From the NCBI GenBank assembly GCA_937995755.1, contig CALKJD010000014.1:23586-87585 (forward strand): DNA of 64,000 bases. The letters run 5' to 3'. Below, one piece after another: positions 51,101 through 59,914 of this stretch (the first letter of the stretch is position 1; each line of letters begins with the position of its first letter). A program made the position numbers and the translations under genes. Origin of the DNA: an uncultured Saprospiraceae bacterium (lineage in GTDB: Bacteria > Bacteroidota > Bacteroidia > Chitinophagales > Saprospiraceae). Below the pieces are notes generated by a model, which was given only the letters and a program-made list of their open reading frames with translations, did no database searches and had not been told where the DNA came from.

Positions 51101-52955
51101 AGATATTTCGAGTGATATGTTTTTTTTGGTCAATGCGGTGGTAGATGATATTGTGTATGATTCTACTTCCGTAGGAGCACTTACAGTGGTAGCCAATGAT
51201 AATCCAACAACCAATGTGGTCAATGCAGAGTTAAGACTCCAAGGGCCACAGAATGATCTTGTCGGTAAAGGATCCTATAATACAGTAAGTAGGGCTACAG
51301 ATTTTCTGCTAGATATCGATAATTTTCAGTTGATGTTACTAGATCCTTTTTTGTCCGAGATTATAAAAGATAGTAAAGGTTCACTCTCTGGTAATGCATC
51401 TCTTAGAGGTACAATAGATCAACCTATAATTGGTGGAGAGGTTACATTGGATAAATCGATTACCACTATAGTTGTCAATAATGCTAGATATGCAACGGAT
51501 AACCATACCATCACATTTGATAATGAAGCGATTGATATTGGAGTATTAGATCTGTATGATGCCAACAACAATGCCGCTACTATTTCTGGTAAAATTTATC
51601 ATAATTTCCTTAATGATATCAGACTTGATTTGGAGTTAGATACGGACAAGTTTGTATTTCTGAATACATCCAAAGACGATAATCCTATATTTTTTGGTAA
51701 GCTAGTATTAGATGCTAGTGGCACTATTGTAGGGCCTATCTCTTTATTGGATGTTGACCTCAAAGCAAAAACGCTGGAGAATACACTAGTAACGCTTTCT
51801 CCATTGTCTGGAAGTACATTCGCTATTGAGGAAGAGTTTATTACATATGGCAAACCAGATGAGTATGAAGACCAAACTTCTGAGTATTTACTAAAATTAG
51901 CGAGAGCATTTCCTTTTAAAGTAAATCTATTGCTCAATGCTACAAATGACGCGACTCTCAACTTTGTGTTGGACCCAGTCTCTGGAGATCGTATCGAAGG
52001 TAAGGGTATGGGCGACCTTAGAGTTAAACTCAATCCAGATGGACAACAGGAAATATATGGCACCTATACAGTAAACGATGGTTCATATAAGTTTTCTTAT
52101 GGTGATTTTGTAACGAAGAAATTTAAAATTAAGCCTGGTGGTACGGTCAGGTTCAATGGAGATCCATTAAGAGCAGTACTCGATATTGACGCGATATATA
52201 ATGTGTATACGACTACCTATGAGCTCATCAAGAATGAAATATCTAATAACGGAAGTGATATGTCTAGCGCGGAGATATCAGCAGCGCAAAAAAGAACAAA
52301 CGTTGAAGTGTATCTTAGTTTAGAAGGGAGTCTTATATCTCCAAAAATTAAGTTGGACTTGCAGGTACCTGATTTAGAATCTAGTACACTGTTTTCCTCT
52401 ATAGATCAAAAACTGAACGAATTAAGAAATGATCCGAATGAGATGAATAGTCAAGTTTTTGGATTGTTGATATTTGATGGCTTTATATTGTCAGATAATG
52501 CTTCTACTGGATTTAGTAGTATAGGTAGTAATTTTGCGTTAAGCAGTATAAGTAATCTTATAAGTACTCAGCTTAATAAATTTGCAGACAAAGCCATCAA
52601 AGGAGTAGACGTAAATGTGAATGTTAACTCATACGAGTCTAGCTACGCTAATGATGGTGCGGGTGGCAATATTACAGAAATCGGACTTGAAGTAAGTAAG
52701 CGATTGTTTAATGATCGACTCAAGATAAGTGCCGGAGGTAATTTTGACTTGTCTGAAAACGGTGGTGCAGAATCGTATTCATCTTTTATCGGTGATTTTG
52801 TACTAGAATATAAACTTTCGGAGAATGGTAATTATAGAGTACGAGTTTTTTCTAAAAGTAATTTTGATCGTATCGCCAATGAAAATTCTAATAAGAACGG
52901 TGTGAGTTTATATTTCAATAAAACATTTGATTCAAAGACTGTATCTAAAAAATAG
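48126..52955 (+). CDS. tamB: Translocation and assembly module protein TamB
   Basis: A 1609-aa protein with an N-terminal membrane anchor (LLIAVLILLVLLVVLYFAI) and a very long repetitive beta-helical body, as in AsmA/TamB proteins. The C-terminal DUF490 (TamB) domain contains YGTYTVNDGSYKFSYGDFVT and KKFKIKPGGTVRFNG. The start is TTG (KKKITRWL follows); no ATG suits because the next methionine lies beyond the anchor. It spans the periplasm and delivers lipids or proteins to the outer membrane with its TamA-like partner, encoded next in the form of a lipoprotein. Confidence 0.9.
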   Translation: MKKKITRWLLIAVLILLVLLVVLYFAIQMPSVQNYAKDKILSSISEQYKADWRIGDVKIDFFDEVVAQDILFLDQQNDTLLAADRLLIDISLFSLIAKEINIDEVQIQGLRSKIYELDHGVMNFDFLISDNEDSSQTDSQQATSEGWTFSVDRVDLVQPSIYYATASQRISADVDDLVLDINTLDLDSQKVDLSLFQIINGDVEMESLSNTQSNEPFSLPQLGWDIQLDMLDVQQSSFNVVSDTPISVSDITVDITDVRYADTQFDLDIQQINAEVQDLFTIKNSRGNVSLSGADVSISNFIIDTERDRLRAESLKYNINTQYAEFEGLISDISALSLKQFQSFIPNGINLIKNTNLSLQAQNLSYSRDKLITKGIVLSYGRAIDLRSNLTIGNLDKSNLQITGNISSLRSDLLLLDRMIDGFSIPDSLSQFRRLDVSGAVDGTLSELRVNRLDIKLDDVFSANISGIIKHLDNLDQLEIEAQFQDMIADIQQLPIPSNEDVALDSLGKIKFDGRIVGNLQTMSIDGSFQSELGDLATDITLSNLDDIDNLIYKGDLSMNKFEIGTLFRNPNLNKITIATELDGQGIDFSKIDTKLKGRISDFAFNGYDYADVIINADVSDSKINGQLSIDDKNVKLSYDGIISFLDGQSIYKFEADIDTLNLQALGFYGKEVSVSGQLKSDFKLPLRQGSDGSVNLYHLRISNPNESFYEDSLLMMAAKRSDSTFIDIRSDFMSFDIDGQFGIRDLPNAFMSLADHYINLDTSMVSTELLSQTASIKGQLKTLLPMDVLLVDKLVQARNISFDFDFDFEQHSGEGKLIADSLYYDKYFSENMTLNMSTQSEVLSVDILGNNNDANGIDVPVFSLSNELRDRKLYSTLLAKDDDALPKLKFSAVIENTDDALQISLKDSLVLNRKDWTANKDNLIKLSDGKVIINELSFTDQNEYLKIYSTDENGNDISVDFKNFNIGQFTTLLTNEPTKLSGYIDGEIEIKDISSDMFFLVNAVVDDIVYDSTSVGALTVVANDNPTTNVVNAELRLQGPQNDLVGKGSYNTVSRATDFLLDIDNFQLMLLDPFLSEIIKDSKGSLSGNASLRGTIDQPIIGGEVTLDKSITTIVVNNARYATDNHTITFDNEAIDIGVLDLYDANNNAATISGKIYHNFLNDIRLDLELDTDKFVFLNTSKDDNPIFFGKLVLDASGTIVGPISLLDVDLKAKTLENTLVTLSPLSGSTFAIEEEFITYGKPDEYEDQTSEYLLKLARAFPFKVNLLLNATNDATLNFVLDPVSGDRIEGKGMGDLRVKLNPDGQQEIYGTYTVNDGSYKFSYGDFVTKKFKIKPGGTVRFNGDPLRAVLDIDAIYNVYTTTYELIKNEISNNGSDMSSAEISAAQKRTNVEVYLSLEGSLISPKIKLDLQVPDLESSTLFSSIDQKLNELRNDPNEMNSQVFGLLIFDGFILSDNASTGFSSIGSNFALSSISNLISTQLNKFADKAIKGVDVNVNVNSYESSYANDGAGGNITEIGLEVSKRLFNDRLKISAGGNFDLSENGGAESYSSFIGDFVLEYKLSENGNYRVRVFSKSNFDRIANENSNKNGVSLYFNKTFDSKTVSKK

Positions 52956-52956
52956 T

Positions 52957-55251
52957 ATGCTTAAGACCTTTGTAAAATATATCTGTGTATTCGCTATCAC
53001 TATATTGTGCCTGTCAAGTTGCAGCCTCACTAAACGAGTGGCAGATAAGGATTTGGTATATATGGGTACAGAATTAGATGTAGTGGATAAAGAAAATTCA
53101 AAGACGGTAGATCAATTCGATTTTAGTATCAATAAGATACCGCCAACTGGTACGCGTACAGGGTTGGGTAATGTATATACTGGACTATATAATATTTATG
53201 AATCTACTGATGATAAGGGATTTAAGCATTGGGTAAAATATAAATTGGGTGAAGAGCCTGTGGTATTCGAAAAGAGTATGTTGAAGTCTACAGAGGCTAA
53301 ATTATCATACTATCTCAATGGCAAAGGATTTTTTAATCACAATGTAAAATGTGATAGTACGAGAGATGATCGAAAGGTAAATATGCTTTGCTCAGTAATG
53401 TTGAATAATAGATATACTATCGATAGTATTATATTTCCAGTGGACTCAACTTATGCAGCACTTAAGCTGGATGATAGATTGAAAAGAGCAATCATAAAAG
53501 AAGGTAGATTTTATGATAGGGATCGATTGGATTATGAGCGAACGCGATTAGCGACCATGGCAGGAGATATGGGATTTGCAGAGTTTGGAGCTGATAATAT
53601 CTATTATTATGTAGATACTACTAGTACTGATCATACAGTTGATATTTATACGCAAGTGATCACACCTACGGATTCTACATCACACACTAGATTTACGCTA
53701 GAGCAGATCAATGTATATCCTAATTACACCTTGGATAATGAGAATAGTTCTAAGCTTGAAGAAGAAAAAATTAGAGATGGAATCATCGTTCATGAATTAG
53801 ATCATTATATAGATCATGATCTACTGAATAGATTAATATTAGAAAATCCAGATACATTTTACAGCAGAACTTTAGAGCGGAAATCGGTCAATAGATTATT
53901 AGATCTTGGTCTCTTTAGATTTATCAATGTTAATAATGTAGCATCTGGTGCTGGTCATAATGGTAAGATCATTCAGAATATATATTTAACCCCAGAAAGG
54001 ATGCAGAGTGTTTCTGGCGAATTAGAAGTTAATAATCGATCTGGAAATTTCTTTGGCTTAGGTGCGAGTACCAGTTATGGACATAAAAATATATTTGGGC
54101 ATGCTGAACAACTCAAATTGTCATTGGGTGGACAGGTAGAAGCTCAATTTGGAGACGAACTTAGTTTTATAAATAGTGCTGATGTTAATTTGTCTGGTGA
54201 GTTAAATTTTCCAAGATTTATCATTCCTTTTTTTGATGTACACGAGAGCCGAAACTATATTCCACGAACAGTAATCAACTCTAGTTACAAATATCAACGA
54301 CGTATAGAGTATTACACTTTTCAAGTAGCCTCAGCGAAGTTTGGATATAGATGGAAGGAGACTTCGCGTAAGACTCATGAGTTTTATCCGCTTAATCTAG
54401 ATTTGGTTAGAGTCACGGATAAGACTTCGGAGTTTCAAGCGTTATTAGATAATAATCCACGTCTTGGACGATCTTTCGAAAATGTTTTAATTGCAGGTTT
54501 ACAATATTATTTTACCTATTCAGATCAATCGGGTAGAGGGGATAGAAATTATGATTATTTTCGAGGAGAACTTGAAACTAGTGGTAATCTTATTGGGCTG
54601 ATTTCAAGTGGAAATTCTGATGACCCAAGTCAATTTGGAGGTACTACGATTGCACAGTTTAGTAAGATTACTTTAGATTATCGTCGGTATTTTCCTGCAG
54701 GTGATACAGACGTTGCTACGCGTATTATATTGGGGGGCGGATTTGCATATGGTAATAGTAAAGAGCTTCCCTATGTCGAACAATATCTTATTGGAGGATC
54801 TAATAGTGTAAGAGCATTTAGATTACGAGGAATAGGTCCAGGAAGTTTTGTGACAGATCCTACAGGCCAAGGTGCTTTTGAGCAGCAGTTTGTGGATCAG
54901 ACTGGAGATATGAAAATCGAAATTAATGTAGAGTGGAGGTTCCCACTTTTTAGTTATCTCAAGGGAGCAATATTTACCGATGCAGGTAATATTTGGTTGA
55001 TTGATAATGATGATATCTCCGGAGGTAATTTTGCGATTAATAGATTTTATAAAGAAATAGGTATAGGTGTAGGTCTAGGATTTAGACTAGACTTTGATTT
55101 CTTCTTAATAAGAATGGACATGGCTTTCCCCATACGCTCTCCAAAATATCAAGAAGGCTTCCGTTGGAGGGTTGACGAAATTGATCTTTTTGACAGTAGT
55201 TGGAGAAACGATAATCTTAGATACAACCTAGGTATAGGATATCCATTTTAA
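52957..55251 (+). CDS. tamL: BamA/TamA-like outer membrane lipoprotein TamL
   Basis: Start at ATG 52957 (MLKTFVKYIC, 764 aa), one base after the tamB stop; an upstream TTG in frame is rejected. The lipobox is LCLSSC with Cys22, the hallmark of TamL, the lipid-anchored BamA-like protein of Bacteroidota. POTRA-like segments cover about 30-330. The 16-strand barrel follows, with ATRIILGGGFAYGNSKELPY, then EQYLIGGSNSVRAFRLRGIG (the conserved loop-6 VRGF-like motif, here VRAF/RLRG) and a final strand LRYNLGIGYPF. It partners TamB in moving lipids or inserting outer membrane proteins. Confidence 0.92.
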   Translation: MLKTFVKYICVFAITILCLSSCSLTKRVADKDLVYMGTELDVVDKENSKTVDQFDFSINKIPPTGTRTGLGNVYTGLYNIYESTDDKGFKHWVKYKLGEEPVVFEKSMLKSTEAKLSYYLNGKGFFNHNVKCDSTRDDRKVNMLCSVMLNNRYTIDSIIFPVDSTYAALKLDDRLKRAIIKEGRFYDRDRLDYERTRLATMAGDMGFAEFGADNIYYYVDTTSTDHTVDIYTQVITPTDSTSHTRFTLEQINVYPNYTLDNENSSKLEEEKIRDGIIVHELDHYIDHDLLNRLILENPDTFYSRTLERKSVNRLLDLGLFRFINVNNVASGAGHNGKIIQNIYLTPERMQSVSGELEVNNRSGNFFGLGASTSYGHKNIFGHAEQLKLSLGGQVEAQFGDELSFINSADVNLSGELNFPRFIIPFFDVHESRNYIPRTVINSSYKYQRRIEYYTFQVASAKFGYRWKETSRKTHEFYPLNLDLVRVTDKTSEFQALLDNNPRLGRSFENVLIAGLQYYFTYSDQSGRGDRNYDYFRGELETSGNLIGLISSGNSDDPSQFGGTTIAQFSKITLDYRRYFPAGDTDVATRIILGGGFAYGNSKELPYVEQYLIGGSNSVRAFRLRGIGPGSFVTDPTGQGAFEQQFVDQTGDMKIEINVEWRFPLFSYLKGAIFTDAGNIWLIDNDDISGGNFAINRFYKEIGIGVGLGFRLDFDFFLIRMDMAFPIRSPKYQEGFRWRVDEIDLFDSSWRNDNLRYNLGIGYPF

Positions 55252-55358
55252 TAAGGTCTTTGTACGTCGCTGCGTTATAATAAAGTAAAAAATGTTATTT
55301 CTGATGCTTACTTATAATGACTAGGCTACTAAATATTTCTGAGATAGTTTTACATGAA

Positions 55359-55390
55359 AAAGCCCATCAAAATTTCTTTTGATAGGCTTT
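55359..55390. terminator. Bidirectional terminator between convergent genes
   Basis: Stem AAAGCCCATCAAAA/TTTTGATAGGCTTT with one C-A mismatch and a 4-base loop, with A/T runs in both arms. It serves tamL (plus) and the 121-aa gene (minus). Confidence 0.75.
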
Positions 55391-55413
55391 ATATATCTTC
55401 AAATATCTTAGTA

Positions 55414-55779
55414 TTACTTTCTAGTATATCTGTTTTTATTTCTTGGACTTGCTTTGAAGGCTTTCACTTGATCTTTGTTGAATACACCCAATATTGCTGG
55501 CTCGAACTCTTTATTGATTTCTGCTAATTCTTGAGATTGAGTAAGTTTATCACCTTTAGCATTTCTAACGGCATTTACCTTTTGTGATTTAACCAATAGA
55601 AGTTCCTTCAGCTTACTCGTTTGCTCTACAGATAATGTCTGTGGTATTTCTTGAGTAGAGAGATCTTTTTGGATCATCTTTAACTCTTGCTCCATAAGTT
55701 TATTTACTTGTTGATTGGCATCTTGAGCCGATACAGTAAGTCCGAATGCTGCAAATAATAGTATAAATAGATATTTCAT
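55414..55779 (-). CDS. Small exported helical protein
   Basis: A 121-aa protein. The signal is MKYLFILLFAAFGLTVSAQD, with cleavage near Ala18. The mature part is helical and charged (NKLMEQELKMIQKDLSTQEI, then SVEQTSKLKELLLVKSQKVN) and ends in a basic tail RNKNRYTRK. It resembles small periplasmic Spy/DUF-type helical proteins in size and pattern, but I do not assign a family. It is monocistronic. Confidence 0.8.
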   Translation of the reverse strand: MKYLFILLFAAFGLTVSAQDANQQVNKLMEQELKMIQKDLSTQEIPQTLSVEQTSKLKELLLVKSQKVNAVRNAKGDKLTQSQELAEINKEFEPAILGVFNKDQVKAFKASPRNKNRYTRK

Positions 55780-55907
55780 GGTTGTATTCTTTTTTAATAT
55801 TGTTATTACTGAATGGCTAATATAATAGGTTTTACGCCATTTTAATCATGCCGTTACAGTTTTAAGACTCTATTAAGTCTAGTTTTGTCCACTAGGCTTT
55901 ATTAAAT

Positions 55908-56876
55908 TTACTTTATTGCGGTTATCGTTCTTTCTAATAACGCTTTAGTAGCCTTGATTCCAGCGGTTTCAGAGATACCTGCTCCTTCCCACTCTACGCC
56001 TATAAATCCTTCATAACCAGACTTATGGATGATATTCATCATCTTAGTGTAGTTGGTCGATAGTTCGTTACCTCTTCTATCAAACGCAAAAGATTTGGCA
56101 CTTACAGCCTTCGCATAGGGCATGAGTTCTCCTACACCGATATATTTGTCATATGTTTCTATGCAAGGTGCTCCCCATTTTTTGCCGCCTTCTCTTGCAA
56201 TACAAAAATTTCCGAAATCAGGCAAAGTTCCGCAGTTGGGTAAGTTGATATCCTTTATGATCTGAGTGAGCCATTTGGCGTCGGATGAATAGCCTCCGTG
56301 ATTTTCGACAATAATGTTTTTCCCACTATTGGCAGCTATCTTAGCGAGTATCGTAAGACTCTCGGTACATCTTTCTCTTTGTTCATCTTTTGTGCCTTCT
56401 CCCCATAAGTTGACTCGTATACTGTGGCAACCTAGGGCATTCGCAGCTTCTATCCATGGCAGATGTTCTTGTATGGCGGATTGTCGATCTTCATTTGATG
56501 CGGCGCCTAGTGAGCCTGTAAGATCTGTCATGATGAGTAATTGCTGGACATTTGCTTTTCTTGCGGCTTCGTTCATCTTGTCCCAATAACTAGGATTCGT
56601 AAGTCCGGCTTCTAAGAATTGAGAAACATACTCGACGCCAGTAAATCCTAGGTTAGCTGCAAAGCCTGCAAACTCCAAGTTGTTTAGTTGTCCGCTTTGT
56701 AGCATTCTGTGGCAAGACCATTGCGCTAATGATAATTGATATCTTGGAGTTAATGAAGGTGTATTGTTTGTGTCGTCGCCTGGTTGTGTCTCAGCCAGAT
56801 CTACAGTGGTCTTACATCCTACCAAGGCTCCAAATGAGAGTAGGCCAAGTGATTTATTGAATTTTCTTCTTTCCAT
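55908..56876 (-). CDS. TIM-barrel sugar isomerase-like protein with Tat/lipoprotein signal
   Basis: A 322-aa xylose isomerase-like/AP endonuclease 2 fold protein. The N-terminus RRKFNKSLGLLSFGALVGC combines a twin-arginine motif with a lipobox (Cys21), so a folded, possibly cofactor-loaded enzyme is exported and lipid-anchored. Metal or acid residues lie in IIVENHGGYSSDA (Glu), LPDFGNF, IGVGELMPY and FIGVEWEGAG (Glu). Relatives act on hydroxypyruvate or sugars. The substrate here is unknown. Confidence 0.85.
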   Translation of the reverse strand: MERRKFNKSLGLLSFGALVGCKTTVDLAETQPGDDTNNTPSLTPRYQLSLAQWSCHRMLQSGQLNNLEFAGFAANLGFTGVEYVSQFLEAGLTNPSYWDKMNEAARKANVQQLLIMTDLTGSLGAASNEDRQSAIQEHLPWIEAANALGCHSIRVNLWGEGTKDEQRERCTESLTILAKIAANSGKNIIVENHGGYSSDAKWLTQIIKDINLPNCGTLPDFGNFCIAREGGKKWGAPCIETYDKYIGVGELMPYAKAVSAKSFAFDRRGNELSTNYTKMMNIIHKSGYEGFIGVEWEGAGISETAGIKATKALLERTITAIK

Positions 56877-57071
56877 TTTAGTTGACTCGTTGTTGTAGTA
56901 TCACAATGAGTACTACTATTTTAAAGATGATCAGTTAGGCTAATCTCTTATAATGCTCATTGAAGATAAGCATTTCATTCAATATATCACGGTACAGTTC
57001 AGAGTTGCTATTGGCCAAAAAAGGGCAATGTAGGTAGTCATATGATAAATTCCCTGCGCGATGCTGACTTA

Positions 57072-58130
57072 CTACGGATTAGATAATTTCTCTGTGTAAT
57101 AATCTAACTTCTTATTCATGACAGCAAACCAAATAGGTGGAAATAATGCCATCAACATAGATGCTGGATACCCAAGTGGCAGTTGAGGACTGTTGTCATG
57201 ATGGTCCAACACTTGGTATTTCTTGTTCGCTAAGTAGTGATGATCTGAGTGTCTAGTAAGTTCATACAGCATGATACGACCTAGCTCATGATTGCTATTC
57301 CAGGAGTGCCATGGCATCACTCTTTCGTATCGTCCATTAGATTTCTTTTGACGAGATAGTCCGTAATGTTCTATATAATTGATCGTCTCTAACAGAAGAA
57401 ACGAAACGATAGCGATCACAATCGCAGCGACAAATGCCTTACTACCAAAGATCATAAATACAGCTATTAGATAAAGTAGTTGTACTAGAGTAAAATGTAT
57501 CATTTGATTTGTAATCCATTTCTTTATGCCCTTTGTTTTAGCCAATCTTTTTGCTTCTAGTGACCAAGCACTTATATAGCTCATGCTTGTAGATCTGATC
57601 CAGAAAAAATATAGATTTTCACCCTTTCTGCTAGTTGCCGCATCCTCTGGTGTCGCTACATGCAGATGATGGCCACGATTATGCTCGATGTAAAAGTGCA
57701 TGTACAGGCAAGGCATGAGTAAGGCTTGTGCGGCTAATTTATGCAGCTTAGGTGACTTATGCCCCAGTTCGTGTGCCACATTGATACCACAAGCGCCAAG
57801 TACGATTCCAGTACTAAGGTATAGTCCTATTAATTCAAAGTAGCTAATACTCTGATGCTGTACGGTGTAGAATAGATAACAAGCTAAACCAATGATAATT
57901 GGCATATTGAGAAATAAAAGTACATCGAATATCCATTGTGAAGATTTAAGCTTAGCCGTCTCTTTATCAAAGTTTGCTGTTGATCTCGGTACGATTTGTT
58001 CAATAGTCGGAAGTAGTAAGAATGCAATGATGACTGTGCTATATGACCACCAACCTTGCCAATAAATAGCAGCAAATCCACTAGCAGGAATAATATATGC
58101 TAATAGATATTTAAGGTCGGAAAATTTCAT
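57072..58130 (-). CDS. alkB: Alkane 1-monooxygenase
   Basis: A 352-aa integral membrane non-haem di-iron hydroxylase. Histidine boxes are complete: VAHELGHKS (about 119), EHNRGHHLHVATPEDAATSR (about 148) and TRHSDHHYLANKKYQ (about 290), plus the extra NYIEHYGL box (about 250). Six membrane segments are spread as in AlkB. It hydroxylates terminal methyl groups of alkanes or fatty chains and needs rubredoxin, which is not encoded nearby. It stands alone, divergent from the gamma-glutamyltransferase gene. Confidence 0.93.
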   Translation of the reverse strand: MKFSDLKYLLAYIIPASGFAAIYWQGWWSYSTVIIAFLLLPTIEQIVPRSTANFDKETAKLKSSQWIFDVLLFLNMPIIIGLACYLFYTVQHQSISYFELIGLYLSTGIVLGACGINVAHELGHKSPKLHKLAAQALLMPCLYMHFYIEHNRGHHLHVATPEDAATSRKGENLYFFWIRSTSMSYISAWSLEAKRLAKTKGIKKWITNQMIHFTLVQLLYLIAVFMIFGSKAFVAAIVIAIVSFLLLETINYIEHYGLSRQKKSNGRYERVMPWHSWNSNHELGRIMLYELTRHSDHHYLANKKYQVLDHHDNSPQLPLGYPASMLMALFPPIWFAVMNKKLDYYTEKLSNP

Positions 58131-58277
58131 AGCATTGGATTTTGAACCAATATATAGATTCTATTCAGAAATTTGTGCCATTTCTTAACTCAAAGTTAAA
58201 ATAATGTGTTTCGACAGCAGTAAAATGTCCTTTTACGCTTTAGGGTATTTACATATTTGTCCTTATCCTTGTGCTCT

Positions 58278-59789
58278 ATGAGTACCAATCAGAGTTATGC
58301 CATATCAGGAGGTCACGAATACACTGTAGATGCAGCAAAGCAAATACTGGATAGTGGAGGTAATGCGATAGACGCAGCCATAGCGGCATATTGGATGAGT
58401 ATGGTCGCAGAACCATTTATGGCCAATGCTGGAGCAGGAGGCTTTGCTATGATTAGAGAGCCAAAGGGAAAGATGCTTTCGTTGGATTTTTTCTGTCAAA
58501 CACCGAAATCCAAAATGTCAGCGGAGCAATCAGATCTTTTTCCGATTACTGTAGATTTTGGGGAAACCACTGAAAATTTTTATGTTGGTATGGCATCTGT
58601 TGCCGTGCCTGGAGCTATTGCAGCATTGTGGGAGATGCATCAACGCTGGGCCACGATTCCAATGAAAGAATTAATCCAACCAGCAATAGAAGCTACCAAA
58701 GCTGGAATCCCCCTCGATGAATTTCAATCGTATGAATGTCAGCTATTGGAATGTATTTTTGAATTAGATCCGAGAGGTAAGGCTATTTTTCAAAATACGG
58801 AAGGAAAGTTAAAGCAGAAAGGTGAAAAGATATCGTTAGACTATTTTCCTGACTTCGCAGAGACCATTGCAATTGAAGGCGCAGATTTATTCTATAAAGG
58901 AGAAATTGCCAATGCGATTGTAGATCTTTGTGATGATAAAGGGGGTAATCTTACGATGGATGACTTTGGCGATTATCGATTAAATCTGTCAAAGCCGTTT
59001 TCGTACTCGTGGAATGAGCGCATAGTATATAGTAATCCATTTCCTAGTGTCGGAGCGATGATACAAGCGGCCATCCTCAAAGGCTTGGAAAAGCAAGGTG
59101 AAACTATTCAGCCTAGAAGTGTATCTCATTTCGAGCTCATTAGTACAATCTCGAAGGAAATCTATGATATTAAAGGAAATCCTATAAAGCTAAGATCTTA
59201 TTTGTCTGAAAAGGGAATATCGATCCCTCCACAGTTAAGCCAATCTTATAAATGGGGAGGAACATCTCATTTTAATATTGTAGATAAAGATGGAATGGCT
59301 ATATCCCTAAGTACCTCTATAGGTGAGGGTAGTGGTACCTTTATTCCAGGAACCGATATGCAACTTAATAATATGCTCGGTGAGTTAGCGTTGCTACCTA
59401 ACGGCATTCATAGTTGGGAGCCTGATGTAAGGCTGCAGAGTATGATGTGTCCGACGATGATTACAGATCAACAAAACAGTCTATTGATGCAGATCGGTTC
59501 AGGTGGTGCAGGGCGCATCCCATTTGCTATGGCACAGACGATCTATAATCATATAGAGCTCAGTATGGATTTGCCGAATGCTATATCATTTCCTAGAGTA
59601 ATATATGATGGCCAGCGGTATCAAATAGAGAAAGGCTATGAGGAAATACCTAATAATATAGACCATAAACTTTGGGATATTTCATCATTATACTTTGGAG
59701 GTACGCATGCTATTGTCAAGCAAAAAGGACGTTACTCAGCCATTGGTGATCCTAGGCGATATGGTAAAGCTATGGTCCATCAAGGATAA
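58278..59789 (+). CDS. Gamma-glutamyltransferase family protein
   Basis: Start at ATG 58278 (MSTNQSYAISGG, 503 aa); a TTG seven codons upstream is rejected. It lacks a signal peptide, unlike classic periplasmic Ggt, so it is cytosolic. The large subunit start ILDSGGNAIDAAIAAYWMSM is followed by AGAGGFAMI. The autoprocessing and nucleophile threonine lies in WGGTSHFNIVDKDG, followed by SGTFIPGTDMQLNNMLGE and a glycine pair in QIGSGGAGRIP. It would cleave gamma-glutamyl peptides or N-acyl amides. A substrate made by the ATP-grasp enzymes in this window is possible but far from proven. Confidence 0.9.
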   Translation: MSTNQSYAISGGHEYTVDAAKQILDSGGNAIDAAIAAYWMSMVAEPFMANAGAGGFAMIREPKGKMLSLDFFCQTPKSKMSAEQSDLFPITVDFGETTENFYVGMASVAVPGAIAALWEMHQRWATIPMKELIQPAIEATKAGIPLDEFQSYECQLLECIFELDPRGKAIFQNTEGKLKQKGEKISLDYFPDFAETIAIEGADLFYKGEIANAIVDLCDDKGGNLTMDDFGDYRLNLSKPFSYSWNERIVYSNPFPSVGAMIQAAILKGLEKQGETIQPRSVSHFELISTISKEIYDIKGNPIKLRSYLSEKGISIPPQLSQSYKWGGTSHFNIVDKDGMAISLSTSIGEGSGTFIPGTDMQLNNMLGELALLPNGIHSWEPDVRLQSMMCPTMITDQQNSLLMQIGSGGAGRIPFAMAQTIYNHIELSMDLPNAISFPRVIYDGQRYQIEKGYEEIPNNIDHKLWDISSLYFGGTHAIVKQKGRYSAIGDPRRYGKAMVHQG

Positions 59790-59914
59790 GATCATTTTAT
59801 TGTCTTGAATGTCAGGTCAATCTGTTACTTTTGCTCCGATTTTTATGGAAATAGTCTTAGCCTAATTGGGTACGATGATCTCCTCACAACTAAAACGCGT
59901 AATCGCTCTTCGAT

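Noticed and set aside
56935..57077. Minus-strand open frame ending in LNEMLIFNEHYKRLA
   Set aside because: It looks protein-like but has no start codon, runs into alkB in another frame and is only about 45 codons; possibly a gene remnant, not supported enough to annotate.
58227..58260. TTACGCTTT followed by ATATTTGT before the gamma-glutamyltransferase gene
   Set aside because: The blocks resemble those at 43224 and 44286, but the spacing is about 19 bases shorter, so it is not counted as the same module.
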